Shown here in pieces: positions 22,862-30,927 of a DNA stretch of 32,138 bases. Origin of the DNA: Holophagaceae bacterium (GTDB lineage: Bacteria; Acidobacteriota; Holophagae; Holophagales; Holophagaceae); NCBI GenBank assembly GCA_025350765.1, contig JANXXC010000019.1:1-32138 (forward strand), read 5' to 3'. The translations under genes were made by a program, and so were the position numbers. The stretch's first letter is position 1, and the number at the start of each line of letters is the position of its first letter. Below the pieces are notes generated by a model. The model was not told where the DNA came from and did no database searches. It worked only from the letters and a program-made list of their open reading frames with translations.

Positions 22862-24277
22862 ATGACGGCCGGAACTCAAACTGATTTTCATGTCGCCGAC
22901 ATGACCCTGGCCGCTTTTGGCCGCCGGGAAATCGCCATCGCCGAGACCGAGATGCCGGGTCTCATGGCCATCCGCGAGGAATTCGCCGCGTCCAAGCCGC
23001 TGAAAGGCGCGCGCATCGCGGGTTCCTTGCACATGACCATCCAGACGGCGGTGCTCATCGAAACGCTGAATGCCTTGGGCGCGGATGTGCGCTGGGCTTC
23101 GTGCAACATCTTCAGCACCCAGGATCACGCCGCCGCTGCCATCGCCGAAGGCGGCACGCCGGTCTTTGCGGTGAAGGGCGAGACGCTCACCGAGTATTGG
23201 GATTACACCCACCGCATTTTTGATTTCGCGCCTGATGCTCAAGGATCGGGCGCGAACATGATCCTGGATGATGGCGGCGATGCCACGCTGCTGCTGCATC
23301 TCGGCGCTCGCGCTGAAAGTGATGCGTCGGTGCTGAACAACCCCGGTAGCGAAGAAGAGCACATTCTTTTCGCGGCCATCCGCAAGCGCCTTGCTTCTCA
23401 TCCCGGCTGGTACGCAAAGCAGTTAGCGGGCATTCGCGGTGTCACCGAAGAGACCACCACCGGAGTGCATCGCCTTTATGAAATGGCGAAAAAAGGCGAC
23501 CTGAAATTCCCCGCCATCAACGTCAATGACAGCGTCACCAAGAGCAAGTTTGATAACCTCTATGGCTGTCGCGAATCCTTGGTGGATGCCATCAAGCGCG
23601 CCACGGACGTGATGATCGCCGGCAAGGTGGCCTTGGTCTGCGGCTACGGCGACGTGGGCAAAGGCAGCGCCCAAGCCCTGCGCGCGCTGTCGGCCCAGGT
23701 GTGGGTCACGGAAGTGGACCCCATCTGCGCCCTGCAGGCTTCAATGGAAGGCTATCGCGTGGTGACCATGGATTACGCCGCAGACAAGGCCGATATCTTC
23801 GTCACCGCCACGGGCAACTACAAAGTCATCACCCACGATCATATGGCGAAAATGAAAGACCAGGCCATCGTCTGCAACATCGGCCATTTCGACAACGAAA
23901 TTGATGTGGTGAGCCTCGAAAAATACACTTGGGAAGAGATCAAGCCCCAGGTGGATCACATCATCTTTGAGAACGGCAAGCGCATCATCCTGCTGGCCAA
24001 AGGCCGGCTTGTGAATCTCGGCTGCGGCACCGGCCATCCCAGCTATGTGATGAGCAGTTCTTTCGCCAATCAGACCCTGGCGCAGATCGAGCTGTGGACG
24101 AAGCGCGACGACTACAAAATCGGCGTCTACACGTTGCCCAAGCATCTCGACGAGAAGGTCGCGCGCCTCCAGCTTAAAAAGCTCAACGCTGTCCTCACCG
24201 AGCTTCGCGACGATCAGGCCACTTATATCGGCGTGAGCAAGGACGGGCCCTACAAGGCGGATCAGTACCGGTATTAA
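22862..24277 (+). CDS. ahcY: Adenosylhomocysteinase (S-adenosyl-L-homocysteine hydrolase)
   Basis: Splits SAH, the by-product of SAM-dependent methylation, into adenosine and homocysteine, using bound NAD. The 471 residues include the ~40-residue bacterial/plant insertion near 120-165. Visible sites are [12 protein letters not shown] (54-65), [13 protein letters not shown] (220-232, with K227 and D231), the NAD loop [12 protein letters not shown] (260-271) and the C-terminal KADQYRY whose Lys and Tyr reach the neighbouring subunit's cofactor. AGGAGG lies seven bases before the ATG and can be masked by the riboswitch. Expression is therefore probably set by the product-substrate SAH. Confidence 0.98.
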   Translation: MTAGTQTDFHVADMTLAAFGRREIAIAETEMPGLMAIREEFAASKPLKGARIAGSLHMTIQTAVLIETLNALGADVRWASCNIFSTQDHAAAAIAEGGTPVFAVKGETLTEYWDYTHRIFDFAPDAQGSGANMILDDGGDATLLLHLGARAESDASVLNNPGSEEEHILFAAIRKRLASHPGWYAKQLAGIRGVTEETTTGVHRLYEMAKKGDLKFPAINVNDSVTKSKFDNLYGCRESLVDAIKRATDVMIAGKVALVCGYGDVGKGSAQALRALSAQVWVTEVDPICALQASMEGYRVVTMDYAADKADIFVTATGNYKVITHDHMAKMKDQAIVCNIGHFDNEIDVVSLEKYTWEEIKPQVDHIIFENGKRIILLAKGRLVNLGCGTGHPSYVMSSSFANQTLAQIELWTKRDDYKIGVYTLPKHLDEKVARLQLKKLNAVLTELRDDQATYIGVSKDGPYKADQYRY

Positions 24278-24287
24278 GCAACCGCCA

Positions 24288-24323
24288 CGCGGACCTGGGT
24301 CTCAGCCGAGGCCCAGGTTCGCG
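24288..24323 (+). terminator. Hairpin at the 3' end of ahcY, possible terminator
   Basis: CGCGGACCTGGG (24288-24299) pairs with CCCAGGTTCGCG (24312-24323), 12 bp with one G-U, ten bases after the ahcY stop. There is no U-tract, so it may be a factor-dependent or weak terminator. Its right arm lies inside the 3' end of dapF. Confidence 0.5.
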
Positions 24324-25102
24324 TCCAGTTCCACGCGCCCCAAAAGGCGCACGGGACCAAAGAGCCAGAGCTCCGTCCAACGGCCCTCGGTGTCCAGGTT
24401 CAGGGATACGGTGACCGGATCACCGCTGGCGGTTTCGAAGGTCCAATCCGAAAGGCCCTCGGTCTGCGCCAGCCAGGCGGCGCTTACGGCGCAGCCCGTG
24501 CCACAGCAGAGAGTCTCGCCTTCCACGCCCCGCTCGAAGGAGCGGATGCGTCCGTGGCCTGGGGACAAAATTTCCACCACGTTGACGTTGGTGCCTTCGG
24601 GAAAAGCTGGATTCCAGCGCAGGGGCTTGGCGAGGCTCGGCAGATCCACCGCTTCAACGGAGGGCACCCGCAGCACCAGTTGGGGATTGCCCACAAAACC
24701 GAAGCCCGATGGATAGCCCGTTTCGAGGGGCACCACCCCCAAGGCGAAGCCATCGCCTTCTGGCATGCGAATGCCTATGGCCTCAAGCTCCCGTCTCAAC
24801 CGGCAGTCGAAGCCCGCGGACTGGGCCTGCACCAGGGTTTCCGTGGGCGCGCCCTTCAGGGCTAGGGCGGCGCGGTTGCCGTTGGAGCAGAAGGTGTGGG
24901 CGCCATCGGAATCCCAATGATCCAGCCGCCAGGGCGCGTCGGGCAGGGGACGGTGCAGGCGGAAGATGCCATCCAATCCGAAACCGATACCTCGCGGCGA
25001 AAGCACCCGCGCCCAGGCGGGCCCATCGAAAGAGGGAGGGAGTTCATCAGCCCAGAAATAGCCGAAGACATTCCCCGAGGCTGAGGCGATGTGCATGCGC
25101 AT
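24302..25102 (-). CDS. dapF: Diaminopimelate epimerase (divergent)
   Basis: Interconverts LL- and meso-diaminopimelate for lysine and peptidoglycan, without cofactor. The 266 residues have both active-site cysteines: C72 in FCSNGNRAA (the family usually has CGNGARC) and C200 in ETLCCGTG preceded by SFERGVEG. NPQLVL and the GNVFGYF start also fit. The first motif differs from the textbook form, so the protein is a divergent DapF or a close relative. The ATG at 25102 has TAGTCT six bases upstream; an alternative ATG at 25096 would have GGAG eight bases upstream. It diverges from nnr with 67 bases between. Confidence 0.87.
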   Translation of the reverse strand: MRMHIASASGNVFGYFWADELPPSFDGPAWARVLSPRGIGFGLDGIFRLHRPLPDAPWRLDHWDSDGAHTFCSNGNRAALALKGAPTETLVQAQSAGFDCRLRRELEAIGIRMPEGDGFALGVVPLETGYPSGFGFVGNPQLVLRVPSVEAVDLPSLAKPLRWNPAFPEGTNVNVVEILSPGHGRIRSFERGVEGETLCCGTGCAVSAAWLAQTEGLSDWTFETASGDPVTVSLNLDTEGRWTELWLFGPVRLLGRVELDANLGLG

Positions 25103-25108
25103 GGCTCC

Positions 25109-25114
25109 AGACTA
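25109..25114 (-). promoter_or_regulatory. Possible -10 element of dapF (leaderless type)
   Basis: TAGTCT on the minus strand ends six bases before the ATG at 25102. The GGAG between them could instead act as Shine-Dalgarno for the second ATG at 25096. Confidence 0.35.
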
Positions 25115-25157
25115 GCGGCACCACGGCATCTATTTCCAAGGGCTTGAGAGCCTCCGG

Positions 25158-25163
25158 TAAACT
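25158..25163 (+). promoter_or_regulatory. Possible -10 element of nnr (leaderless type)
   Basis: TAAACT lies six bases before the ATG at 25170, with only Gs and Cs between and no Shine-Dalgarno. Confidence 0.45.
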
Positions 25164-25169
25164 GCCCCC

Positions 25170-26633
25170 ATGATCCCCATTCTCACCGCCGATGAAATGC
25201 GCGCCCTGGAGCACTGGGCCATCGAGTCCGGCAAGGTCACTTCCCTGGAATTGCAGGAAGCCGCGGCGGAGGGTGCCGTGAAACTCATTCCGGAAAACGT
25301 GCCGGTGGAAGTCCTCGCGGGCCCCGGCAACAACGGCGGCGATGCGCTGGCGGTGGCGCGTCTGTTGAAGCTGCGGGGCCAGCAGGTCCGCGTGTGGACG
25401 CTGACCCCAGAGCCCAGATGGAAGGGCGACGCGGCGGTGCAGGCGGAGCGGTGGAGGGCGATTGGAGGGGAAATCGGCTTCACGGAGCATCCCTACTCGG
25501 ACGGATTGGTCGGCCATCCACCGGGAATGTTTTTTGTGGATGGAATGTTCGGAATCGGGACCAATCGTCCATTGGATGGGGTCGCGCAGGCTTGGGCAAC
25601 GGACCTGATCACCTGTTGGTTGGAGGATGGCATCGCCTTGGATTTACCTTCAGGCTTGCACCCCGATGATCCCGACGGGGAAAAACCCTTGTCTTACGTC
25701 CACGCCACCGCCTGCTTTGGATTTCTTAAACTTTGCCATCTCCTTAAACCCGCGGCGGAATCCTGCGGCACAGTGCATGTGATTCCGCTGCCGCTTGATC
25801 TCGATAAGTCGCCGATTCATCCGCTGCATTGGCTGATTGATGATCCGCCATTGCCGCATCCTTTCTGGGACACCCACAAAGGTTCCAAAGGTCATGTAGG
25901 GATTCTCGCGGGCAAGGAAGGCATGAGCGGAGCCGCAGTGCTGGCGGCCAAGGGCGCGCTGCGGGTGGGCGCGGGACTGGTCACGGTGCTGGTGCCCGCA
26001 TCCATTCGCGCCGAGGTCGCCGCGCAGATTCCCGAGGCCATGGTTCAGGTGTGGAACGGCGCCATCCCCCGCGGCATTGACGTGTTGTTGGTGGGGCCGG
26101 GTGGCGTGGATGAAATTCCCGATTGGGATGGCCCCTTGGTGCTCGACGCTTCGGCGTTGAAAGAGGGTGACGGTCCCAAGTGGATGGCGCGGCGCGACAC
26201 CATCATCACGCCCCATCCGGGCGAATTCGCGCGGCTCTTTCGGCTCCCAAAACCCGCAGGAACGAAGGAACGATTGGAACAGGCTAAAGCAGTGGCGACG
26301 GGACCAGGCGTGCTGCTTTTGAAAGGCGCCCAAAGTCTGATTTTGGGGGGCGAAAACCAAAAGGCGTGGATCAACGACACCGGCCATTGGGGACTTGCAA
26401 CAGGTGGCACCGGAGATTTTCTGTCGGGCATGGTGGCGGGACTAGTGGCGCAGCGATCCCTCATGACGGGCTGGCCCGCCGAAGGACAAGAAATGAAATG
26501 CTGCGCGGCCACTGCGGCTTGGCTCCACGGCAAATGCGCGGACCGCTTAGGCCTCGGGCCTCTGTTGCCACGTGACCTCGCAGAAGAATTGCCGAAATTG
26601 CTGCGCGATTTGTATGCTGGAAGGCCCGCATGA
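25170..26633 (+). CDS. nnr: Bifunctional NAD(P)H-hydrate epimerase / ADP-dependent dehydratase
   Basis: Repairs damaged, hydrated NADH and NADPH. The N-terminal epimerase (NnrE/YjeF_N, about 1-210) shows AGPGNNGGDALAVARLL (50-66) and a conserved aspartate in ALDLPSGL. The C-terminal dehydratase (NnrD/carbohydrate-kinase-like, about 225-485) shows KGSKGHVGILAG, ITPHPGEFARL (346-356) and ATGGTGDFLSG with catalytic D416. The 487 residues match the fused bacterial form. The ATG at 25170 lacks a Shine-Dalgarno. The stop overlaps tsaE (ATGA), as commonly seen for nnr-tsaE. Confidence 0.96.
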   Translation: MIPILTADEMRALEHWAIESGKVTSLELQEAAAEGAVKLIPENVPVEVLAGPGNNGGDALAVARLLKLRGQQVRVWTLTPEPRWKGDAAVQAERWRAIGGEIGFTEHPYSDGLVGHPPGMFFVDGMFGIGTNRPLDGVAQAWATDLITCWLEDGIALDLPSGLHPDDPDGEKPLSYVHATACFGFLKLCHLLKPAAESCGTVHVIPLPLDLDKSPIHPLHWLIDDPPLPHPFWDTHKGSKGHVGILAGKEGMSGAAVLAAKGALRVGAGLVTVLVPASIRAEVAAQIPEAMVQVWNGAIPRGIDVLLVGPGGVDEIPDWDGPLVLDASALKEGDGPKWMARRDTIITPHPGEFARLFRLPKPAGTKERLEQAKAVATGPGVLLLKGAQSLILGGENQKAWINDTGHWGLATGGTGDFLSGMVAGLVAQRSLMTGWPAEGQEMKCCAATAAWLHGKCADRLGLGPLLPRDLAEELPKLLRDLYAGRPA

Positions 26634-27064
26634 GCGAAAAATTGCTTGAAGATGATCTGGCTACCGAAGCCCTGGGCGCAGAGCTGGCGAAACTCACCCC
26701 CAACGGCGGAACCTGGCTGCTGCGCGGCGAACTGGGCGCGGGCAAGACCACCTGGACGCGGGGTTTCGTGGCGGGGCTGGGCGGAAACGGCGACGACGTG
26801 GCCTCACCCACCTACGCGGTGCTGCACCGCTACGAGACGCCGCGAGGCAAGGTGTTCCACCTGGATCTCTACCGTCTCGGGGCCGCGGGCGCCTGGACCT
26901 TGGGCCTCGAAGAGCAGATCACGGAACGTGACTTTCTCGTAGTGGAGTGGGCCGGCAGCGAGGGACCCTGGCCAACGTCTTGGGTTTCCACCTTGGGCCT
27001 GGAATCCAGCGGCGAAGGGCGTCTGGCAAGATGGACAGCCGCCACGGGCATGATGGAATCATGA
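26630..27064 (+). CDS. tsaE: tRNA threonylcarbamoyladenosine biosynthesis ATPase TsaE
   Basis: ATPase needed with TsaB and TsaD to attach threonylcarbamoyl to A37 of ANN-decoding tRNAs. The 144 residues contain the Walker A loop GELGAGKTT (33-41, K39), SPTYAVLHRYE, the HLDLYRLG Walker-B region and VVEWAGS. Size and order match TsaE. It overlaps nnr by ATGA at the start and rmuC by ATGA at the stop, so the three genes form a translationally linked operon. TsaB and TsaD genes are not in the window. Confidence 0.95.
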   Translation: MSEKLLEDDLATEALGAELAKLTPNGGTWLLRGELGAGKTTWTRGFVAGLGGNGDDVASPTYAVLHRYETPRGKVFHLDLYRLGAAGAWTLGLEEQITERDFLVVEWAGSEGPWPTSWVSTLGLESSGEGRLARWTAATGMMES

Positions 27065-28392
27065 ATCTGACCGCGCTCTTCTCCCTCCTCGCTTTTCTCG
27101 CGGCATTAGTGGCCGTGTGGGCTTCGCTGCGAAAGAATCCCGATGAAGGCCGCCAGGTGGAGTCCCTGCACCGCCATCTGGATGAAGAAATCAAGCAGCA
27201 GCGTCGGGACATTCAGTCCGACGTGGCCTCTCAGCTCTTGCCCTTCCAGCAGGCCCTGACTCATCTGCAAAAGGATCTTCTGCAGATATCCAACGACGCG
27301 GAGAAAGGAAGAGAATCTGCCTTGAGGGTGCAAGCGGATGCACTCTCCAACCGCTTTGATGCCCTAACCAAGGCCATCCAAGACTCCCTTCGCGAGGCAC
27401 GCAAGGAGCAGGGTGAGCAGCTGCATTCGGTGCAGGAGCAAGTCCAGGCGCGGCTCAACGGCATCCAGCAAAGCAACGATGCCAAGTTGGAGCAGATGCG
27501 GCAGACCGTGGATGAAAAATTGCACGCCACCCTGGAACAGCGGCTGGGGGAGAGTTTCAAGCTGGTGTCGGATCGGCTGGAGCAAGTGCAGCTTGGCCTG
27601 GGCGCCATGCAAAATCTGGCCAATGACGTGGGCGGTTTGAAAAGGGCGCTGACCAACGTGAAGACTCGCGGCGTCATGGGTGAGGCTCAGTTGAGCGCGC
27701 TGCTGGAGCAGTTCTTGGCGCCGTCACAATACGCGGCCAACGTGAAGATCAAGCCGCGCGGAAACGAGATCGTCGAATTCGCGGTGAAGTTGCCCGGTCC
27801 TGTGGATGGGGAAACCGTGTGGTTGCCCGTGGATGCAAAATTCCCGACCGAGGACTACCAGCGCTTGATGGAAGCCTATGAAATCGGTGATCTGCCGGCG
27901 GTCGAAAAAGCGGCTCAGGCCCTGGAAAATCGTTTGTTAAGCTCGGCCCGGGACATCCGCGACAAATACATCTCGCCGCCCCACAGCACGGATTTCGCGC
28001 TGCTCTTTCTGCCCTTCGAAGGGCTCTACGCCGAGGCCTTGCGCCGTCCGGGATTGCTCGAAAAACTACAGCGGGAATGCCGCGTCACCATCGTCGGGCC
28101 CACGACGCTGACGGCTTTTCTAAACAGCCTTCAGGTGGGTTTCAAGACCCTGGCCATAAGCAAGCAGAGTGGGGAAGTCTGGAAAACCCTGGGCGCCATC
28201 AAGACCGAATTTGGCAAGTTCGGCGTGGCGCTGGAATCGCTGGATAAGAAACTGGATGAAGCCAAGACCAAGCTCGGCGAAGTGAGTAACCGCAGCCGTC
28301 TGCTCTCGGGAAAGCTCACCAAGGTAGAGGCCCTTCCAGAGGCCGAATCCCAGGCGGCCCTGGGTTATGTGGACGAAGACGCCGAAGCCTGA
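27061..28392 (+). CDS. rmuC: DNA recombination protein RmuC homologue
   Basis: Membrane-anchored, nuclease-like protein that limits recombination between inverted repeats in E. coli; the biochemical role is unknown. The 443 residues start with one transmembrane helix (about 4-22), followed by a long coiled coil (about 30-190, rich in Gln, Glu, Lys, Arg). The conserved RmuC domain follows, with KTRGVMGE (201-208) and the PD-(D/E)XK-like WLPVDAKFP (254-262; D258, K260). FLPFEGLYAEAL and VGPTTLTAFLNSLQ are typical late motifs. The start is the ATG in an ATGA overlap with tsaE. It was chosen over a longer in-frame reading because it opens with the helix. Confidence 0.95.
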   Translation: MNLTALFSLLAFLAALVAVWASLRKNPDEGRQVESLHRHLDEEIKQQRRDIQSDVASQLLPFQQALTHLQKDLLQISNDAEKGRESALRVQADALSNRFDALTKAIQDSLREARKEQGEQLHSVQEQVQARLNGIQQSNDAKLEQMRQTVDEKLHATLEQRLGESFKLVSDRLEQVQLGLGAMQNLANDVGGLKRALTNVKTRGVMGEAQLSALLEQFLAPSQYAANVKIKPRGNEIVEFAVKLPGPVDGETVWLPVDAKFPTEDYQRLMEAYEIGDLPAVEKAAQALENRLLSSARDIRDKYISPPHSTDFALLFLPFEGLYAEALRRPGLLEKLQRECRVTIVGPTTLTAFLNSLQVGFKTLAISKQSGEVWKTLGAIKTEFGKFGVALESLDKKLDEAKTKLGEVSNRSRLLSGKLTKVEALPEAESQAALGYVDEDAEA

Positions 28393-28394
28393 AT

Positions 28395-28423
28395 TTGACC
28401 GCCGTGAAATTCTTTCGTTAAAA
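28395..28423 (+). promoter_or_regulatory. Possible promoter of the HNH gene
   Basis: TTGACC (28395-28400), a 17-base spacer and TTAAAA (28418-28423) lie in the gap after rmuC. The -35 is good and the -10 is poor. Confidence 0.35.
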
Positions 28424-28488
28424 ACACGGGCAATTGGCGAAAAAGGTTCCAGAATGGGTTAACCGCTTCATTCATTTTGGAATCGAAG

Positions 28489-28995
28489 ATGTTCATCCGA
28501 AGGGAACGTTCAGGGGCCGGCGACGTGATCGCCGTAGACCAGAATTACGTCCCCATGCAAGAGATGACTCGACGCAAAGCCATCCGCGCCGTGGCGGGGG
28601 GGCGGGCCTTCGTGCTCATGCCCGCGACCTTTGAGCGGAACCTGGAATTCGAGAACCACTTCGCCCTTGTGATCTTCCCCCATGCCTCAGCCTGCGCCGA
28701 ATCCAAACTCCTTATGGGTCGCCTGGAGCGCCGCGTCATGAAGCGGGACCATCACACCTGCATGTATGAAGGCTGCTCTCACAAGGCCACCACCGTGGAC
28801 CACGTGATCCCGCTCTGTCAGGGCGGCCAGACCACCTGGCAGAACCTTGTGGCCTGCTGCCTGACTTGCAATCAGCGCAAGGGTGGGCGCACGCCGGAAC
28901 AAGCGGGGCTGAAACTAAAAAAGATTCCCCGTGGGCCGCGCGCCCACTTGTTCGAGCGCTTCGAGGAAATTATCCGCGAGGCTTCAGCGGCCTGA
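28489..28995 (+). CDS. HNH endonuclease family protein
   Basis: Predicted DNA nuclease of 168 residues. The C-terminal half has the HNH fold with zinc cysteines: CMYEGC, then TVDHVIPLCQGG with the HNH histidine, WQNLVACC with the asparagine, and CNQRKGGRTPEQAG. The N-terminal ~85 residues, with NYVPM and a TRRKAIRAVAGGRAFVL helix, are the usual companion of this type, found in many bacteria as stand-alone genes. The in vivo role is unknown; no methylase or antitoxin is adjacent. I start at ATG 28489; a TTG four codons earlier is possible. Neither has a strong Shine-Dalgarno. Confidence 0.9.
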   Translation: MFIRRERSGAGDVIAVDQNYVPMQEMTRRKAIRAVAGGRAFVLMPATFERNLEFENHFALVIFPHASACAESKLLMGRLERRVMKRDHHTCMYEGCSHKATTVDHVIPLCQGGQTTWQNLVACCLTCNQRKGGRTPEQAGLKLKKIPRGPRAHLFERFEEIIREASAA

Positions 28996-29001
28996 CAATA
29001 C

Positions 29002-29493
29002 CTACCTCGCTTTCTTGAAGCTGTAGTCCTCCTGATGCACCACCTTGCCCTCCCGGGTCTTCGTGAGATGGGCCTCGAGCCTGCCTGGAGCCGCGATCTT
29101 GTAGACCAGGACCGTGCCCGCGTCGCCGTCCTGGCCCTCGCACCTGAAATGCTTGGCGTCGGCCTCGACTAGCTTGAGCCGCAAGGGTTCTTCTTTTCCG
29201 CGCAAGGCCTTGTCGAGGGCGGGGCCGAACATGCGAAGGCGCAGGACCCAATCCTCGCCATCCTTTTCCAGAGCGAACAATTCAAAGAAGGTGCTGCGAT
29301 CTCCTTCCATGGTGCGAGCAATACCGAGCAAAGACTGGCCCTGAAGGGACCATTGCTCTTCGAATGTCGCTTTGCCATGCTCGCCCAGCCAGCGGCCTTG
29401 CATCCACGCGAGGGCCCGCACATCCACGGGCGCTTCGGCCTGGAGAGCGTGAGCGGGCAGCATGAGCGGAAACGGGAAGGGTACGCAGAACAT
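29002..29493 (-). CDS. Secreted DUF6265-like protein
   Basis: Predicted exported protein of 163 residues with a short hydrophobic signal (MFCVPFPFPLMLPAHALQA). The body resembles the DUF6265 lipocalin-like family: LAWMQGRWLGE near the start, EEQWSLQGQSLLGIARTM, FFELFALEKDGEDWVLRL and a late KVVHQEDYSFKKAR end. The family function is unknown. GGAG lies seven bases before the ATG, and the gene begins 22 bases after pabB, so it may be co-transcribed with it. Its stop converges with the HNH gene six bases away without a visible terminator. Confidence 0.83.
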   Translation of the reverse strand: MFCVPFPFPLMLPAHALQAEAPVDVRALAWMQGRWLGEHGKATFEEQWSLQGQSLLGIARTMEGDRSTFFELFALEKDGEDWVLRLRMFGPALDKALRGKEEPLRLKLVEADAKHFRCEGQDGDAGTVLVYKIAAPGRLEAHLTKTREGKVVHQEDYSFKKAR

Positions 29494-29515
29494 GAATAAC
29501 TCCGGGATTGGTGGA

Positions 29516-30805
29516 TCAGGATAGTTCCAATATTTTTGTCTTCAAATGCAGTTCGCCCCACTCTTTGGATGCTTCGCTGCGCAGCGTGATGCCACCGCCT
29601 GCCCAGTAGATCAGGCGGTCTTCGAAGATCTGCGCGGTGCGGATGGGCAAGGCCAGATCGAAATCTTGGCCATGAATCCAGCCCAAGGCGCCGCAATAAA
29701 AGCCCCGGGTGGAAGCTTCCGCCTTCGCCAAATGAGCGCACACGGCGGCTTTCGGCGCGCCGGTGACGCTGCCGCCAGGAAGCACCGATCGAAGAATCGC
29801 CGCTAAGCCCATACCGGCTTTCGCCTTGGCTTCCACACGGCTCACCAGATGCTGCACCGTGGGGTAGGTGCGCAGGGCCATGAGCTCTGAAACCCGCACC
29901 GAACCTTGTTCCGCCACCCGGCCCAAATCATTGCGCACCAGGTCCACGATCATAGTGTGTTCCGCGATCTCCTTGGGGTCGGCTTGCATGGCCGCACCCG
30001 CGGCTTCATCCGCCGCGGTATCGCCTCGTAGCGCAGTGCTGCCCTTGATGGGCTCGGAGGTGAGCCGGCCACCGTTCTGGCTAAGCACCCGCTCCATGCT
30101 AAGGCAGAGCAGGGTGGGGCCGCCCAGGGGAAGAAGGGCTCCAAAGGGCGCTTTCGCTCGGCGGAAGGCCGACAGCGCCAGGGTAACTTCATCGCCGGAC
30201 CATCGGGCATCGAAGGGCACGCAGAGGTTGGCCACATAGAACCCGCCATCGAGAATGCGGGTGCGAATGGCTTCCACCGCGTCTCGGTGGATGGCCGCGT
30301 CCCATCGCGGGATCAGAGATTCCAGGCGGGGCCGAGCTAGGGTGCAAACCTGGGCGAGAATTCCTTCAACGCTTGTTTGGGGAGCTTCATTCCAACTCCA
30401 TAATTCCGCTTTTCCATCGTTCACCTGGATGGCTTGGGCCACGCCCTGCCACGCCATGCCCAATTCCCCAGGGGCGGGCGATTTATGGGAAAGACCCCCT
30501 TCGCCGCAGGCCAATTCGAAGCCAAGGGCGCCGATCCAGGGATGGGGAAAGGCGGTGGCCCTTTCCAGGATGGCGTAGGGCGATCCTGGCTGCTCCTGGC
30601 CCTCCAATGTGGTGATCCAGCGATCCCCGGACCACCGGCTCTCCAGGCGAGGGCCGCCCGGCAGGGCCAGCACATCCCCGCCCCAGCCGCTTCCATGGAG
30701 CCAGAGGGCACCCTCCCGAAGCAGGCCTTGGGCGCAGGCGGGCCAAGCCTGAGGCAGGGGGAAAGGGGTTCGTCGCAAAGGTCGGAGGCGGTCGGCAAGA
30801 GCCAT
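29516..30805 (-). CDS. pabB: Aminodeoxychorismate synthase component I
   Basis: Adds ammonia to chorismate to make 4-amino-4-deoxychorismate, leading to p-aminobenzoate and folate. The 429 residues contain the chorismate-binding domain in the last ~260. EPIKGSTAL has the lysine typical of PabB where anthranilate synthase (TrpE) usually has alanine. EHTMIVDLVRNDLGRV, YPTVQHLVS and PGGSVTGAPK are the other signatures. The N-terminal part is weakly conserved, as is usual. Glutaminase (pabA) and lyase (pabC) genes are not present here. The ATG at 30805 has GGAG too close for a good Shine-Dalgarno. It diverges from pepA. Confidence 0.9.
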   Translation of the reverse strand: MALADRLRPLRRTPFPLPQAWPACAQGLLREGALWLHGSGWGGDVLALPGGPRLESRWSGDRWITTLEGQEQPGSPYAILERATAFPHPWIGALGFELACGEGGLSHKSPAPGELGMAWQGVAQAIQVNDGKAELWSWNEAPQTSVEGILAQVCTLARPRLESLIPRWDAAIHRDAVEAIRTRILDGGFYVANLCVPFDARWSGDEVTLALSAFRRAKAPFGALLPLGGPTLLCLSMERVLSQNGGRLTSEPIKGSTALRGDTAADEAAGAAMQADPKEIAEHTMIVDLVRNDLGRVAEQGSVRVSELMALRTYPTVQHLVSRVEAKAKAGMGLAAILRSVLPGGSVTGAPKAAVCAHLAKAEASTRGFYCGALGWIHGQDFDLALPIRTAQIFEDRLIYWAGGGITLRSEASKEWGELHLKTKILELS

Positions 30806-30927
30806 GCTCCATCTTGCCCGCTCGCATATGAGAGTAATTTTGAAAATGTTACAGTTGGATAACGAGTAAAAAAATCACTTTCCGGAGCATCTCGTTGAGG
30901 ATAGCCTCGTAACTCCCGGAGGCCCAA

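Noticed and set aside
30861-30896. AACGAG/CTCGTT dyad upstream of pepA
   Set aside because: Only six bases per arm with a 24-base spacer; too likely by chance to call an operator.
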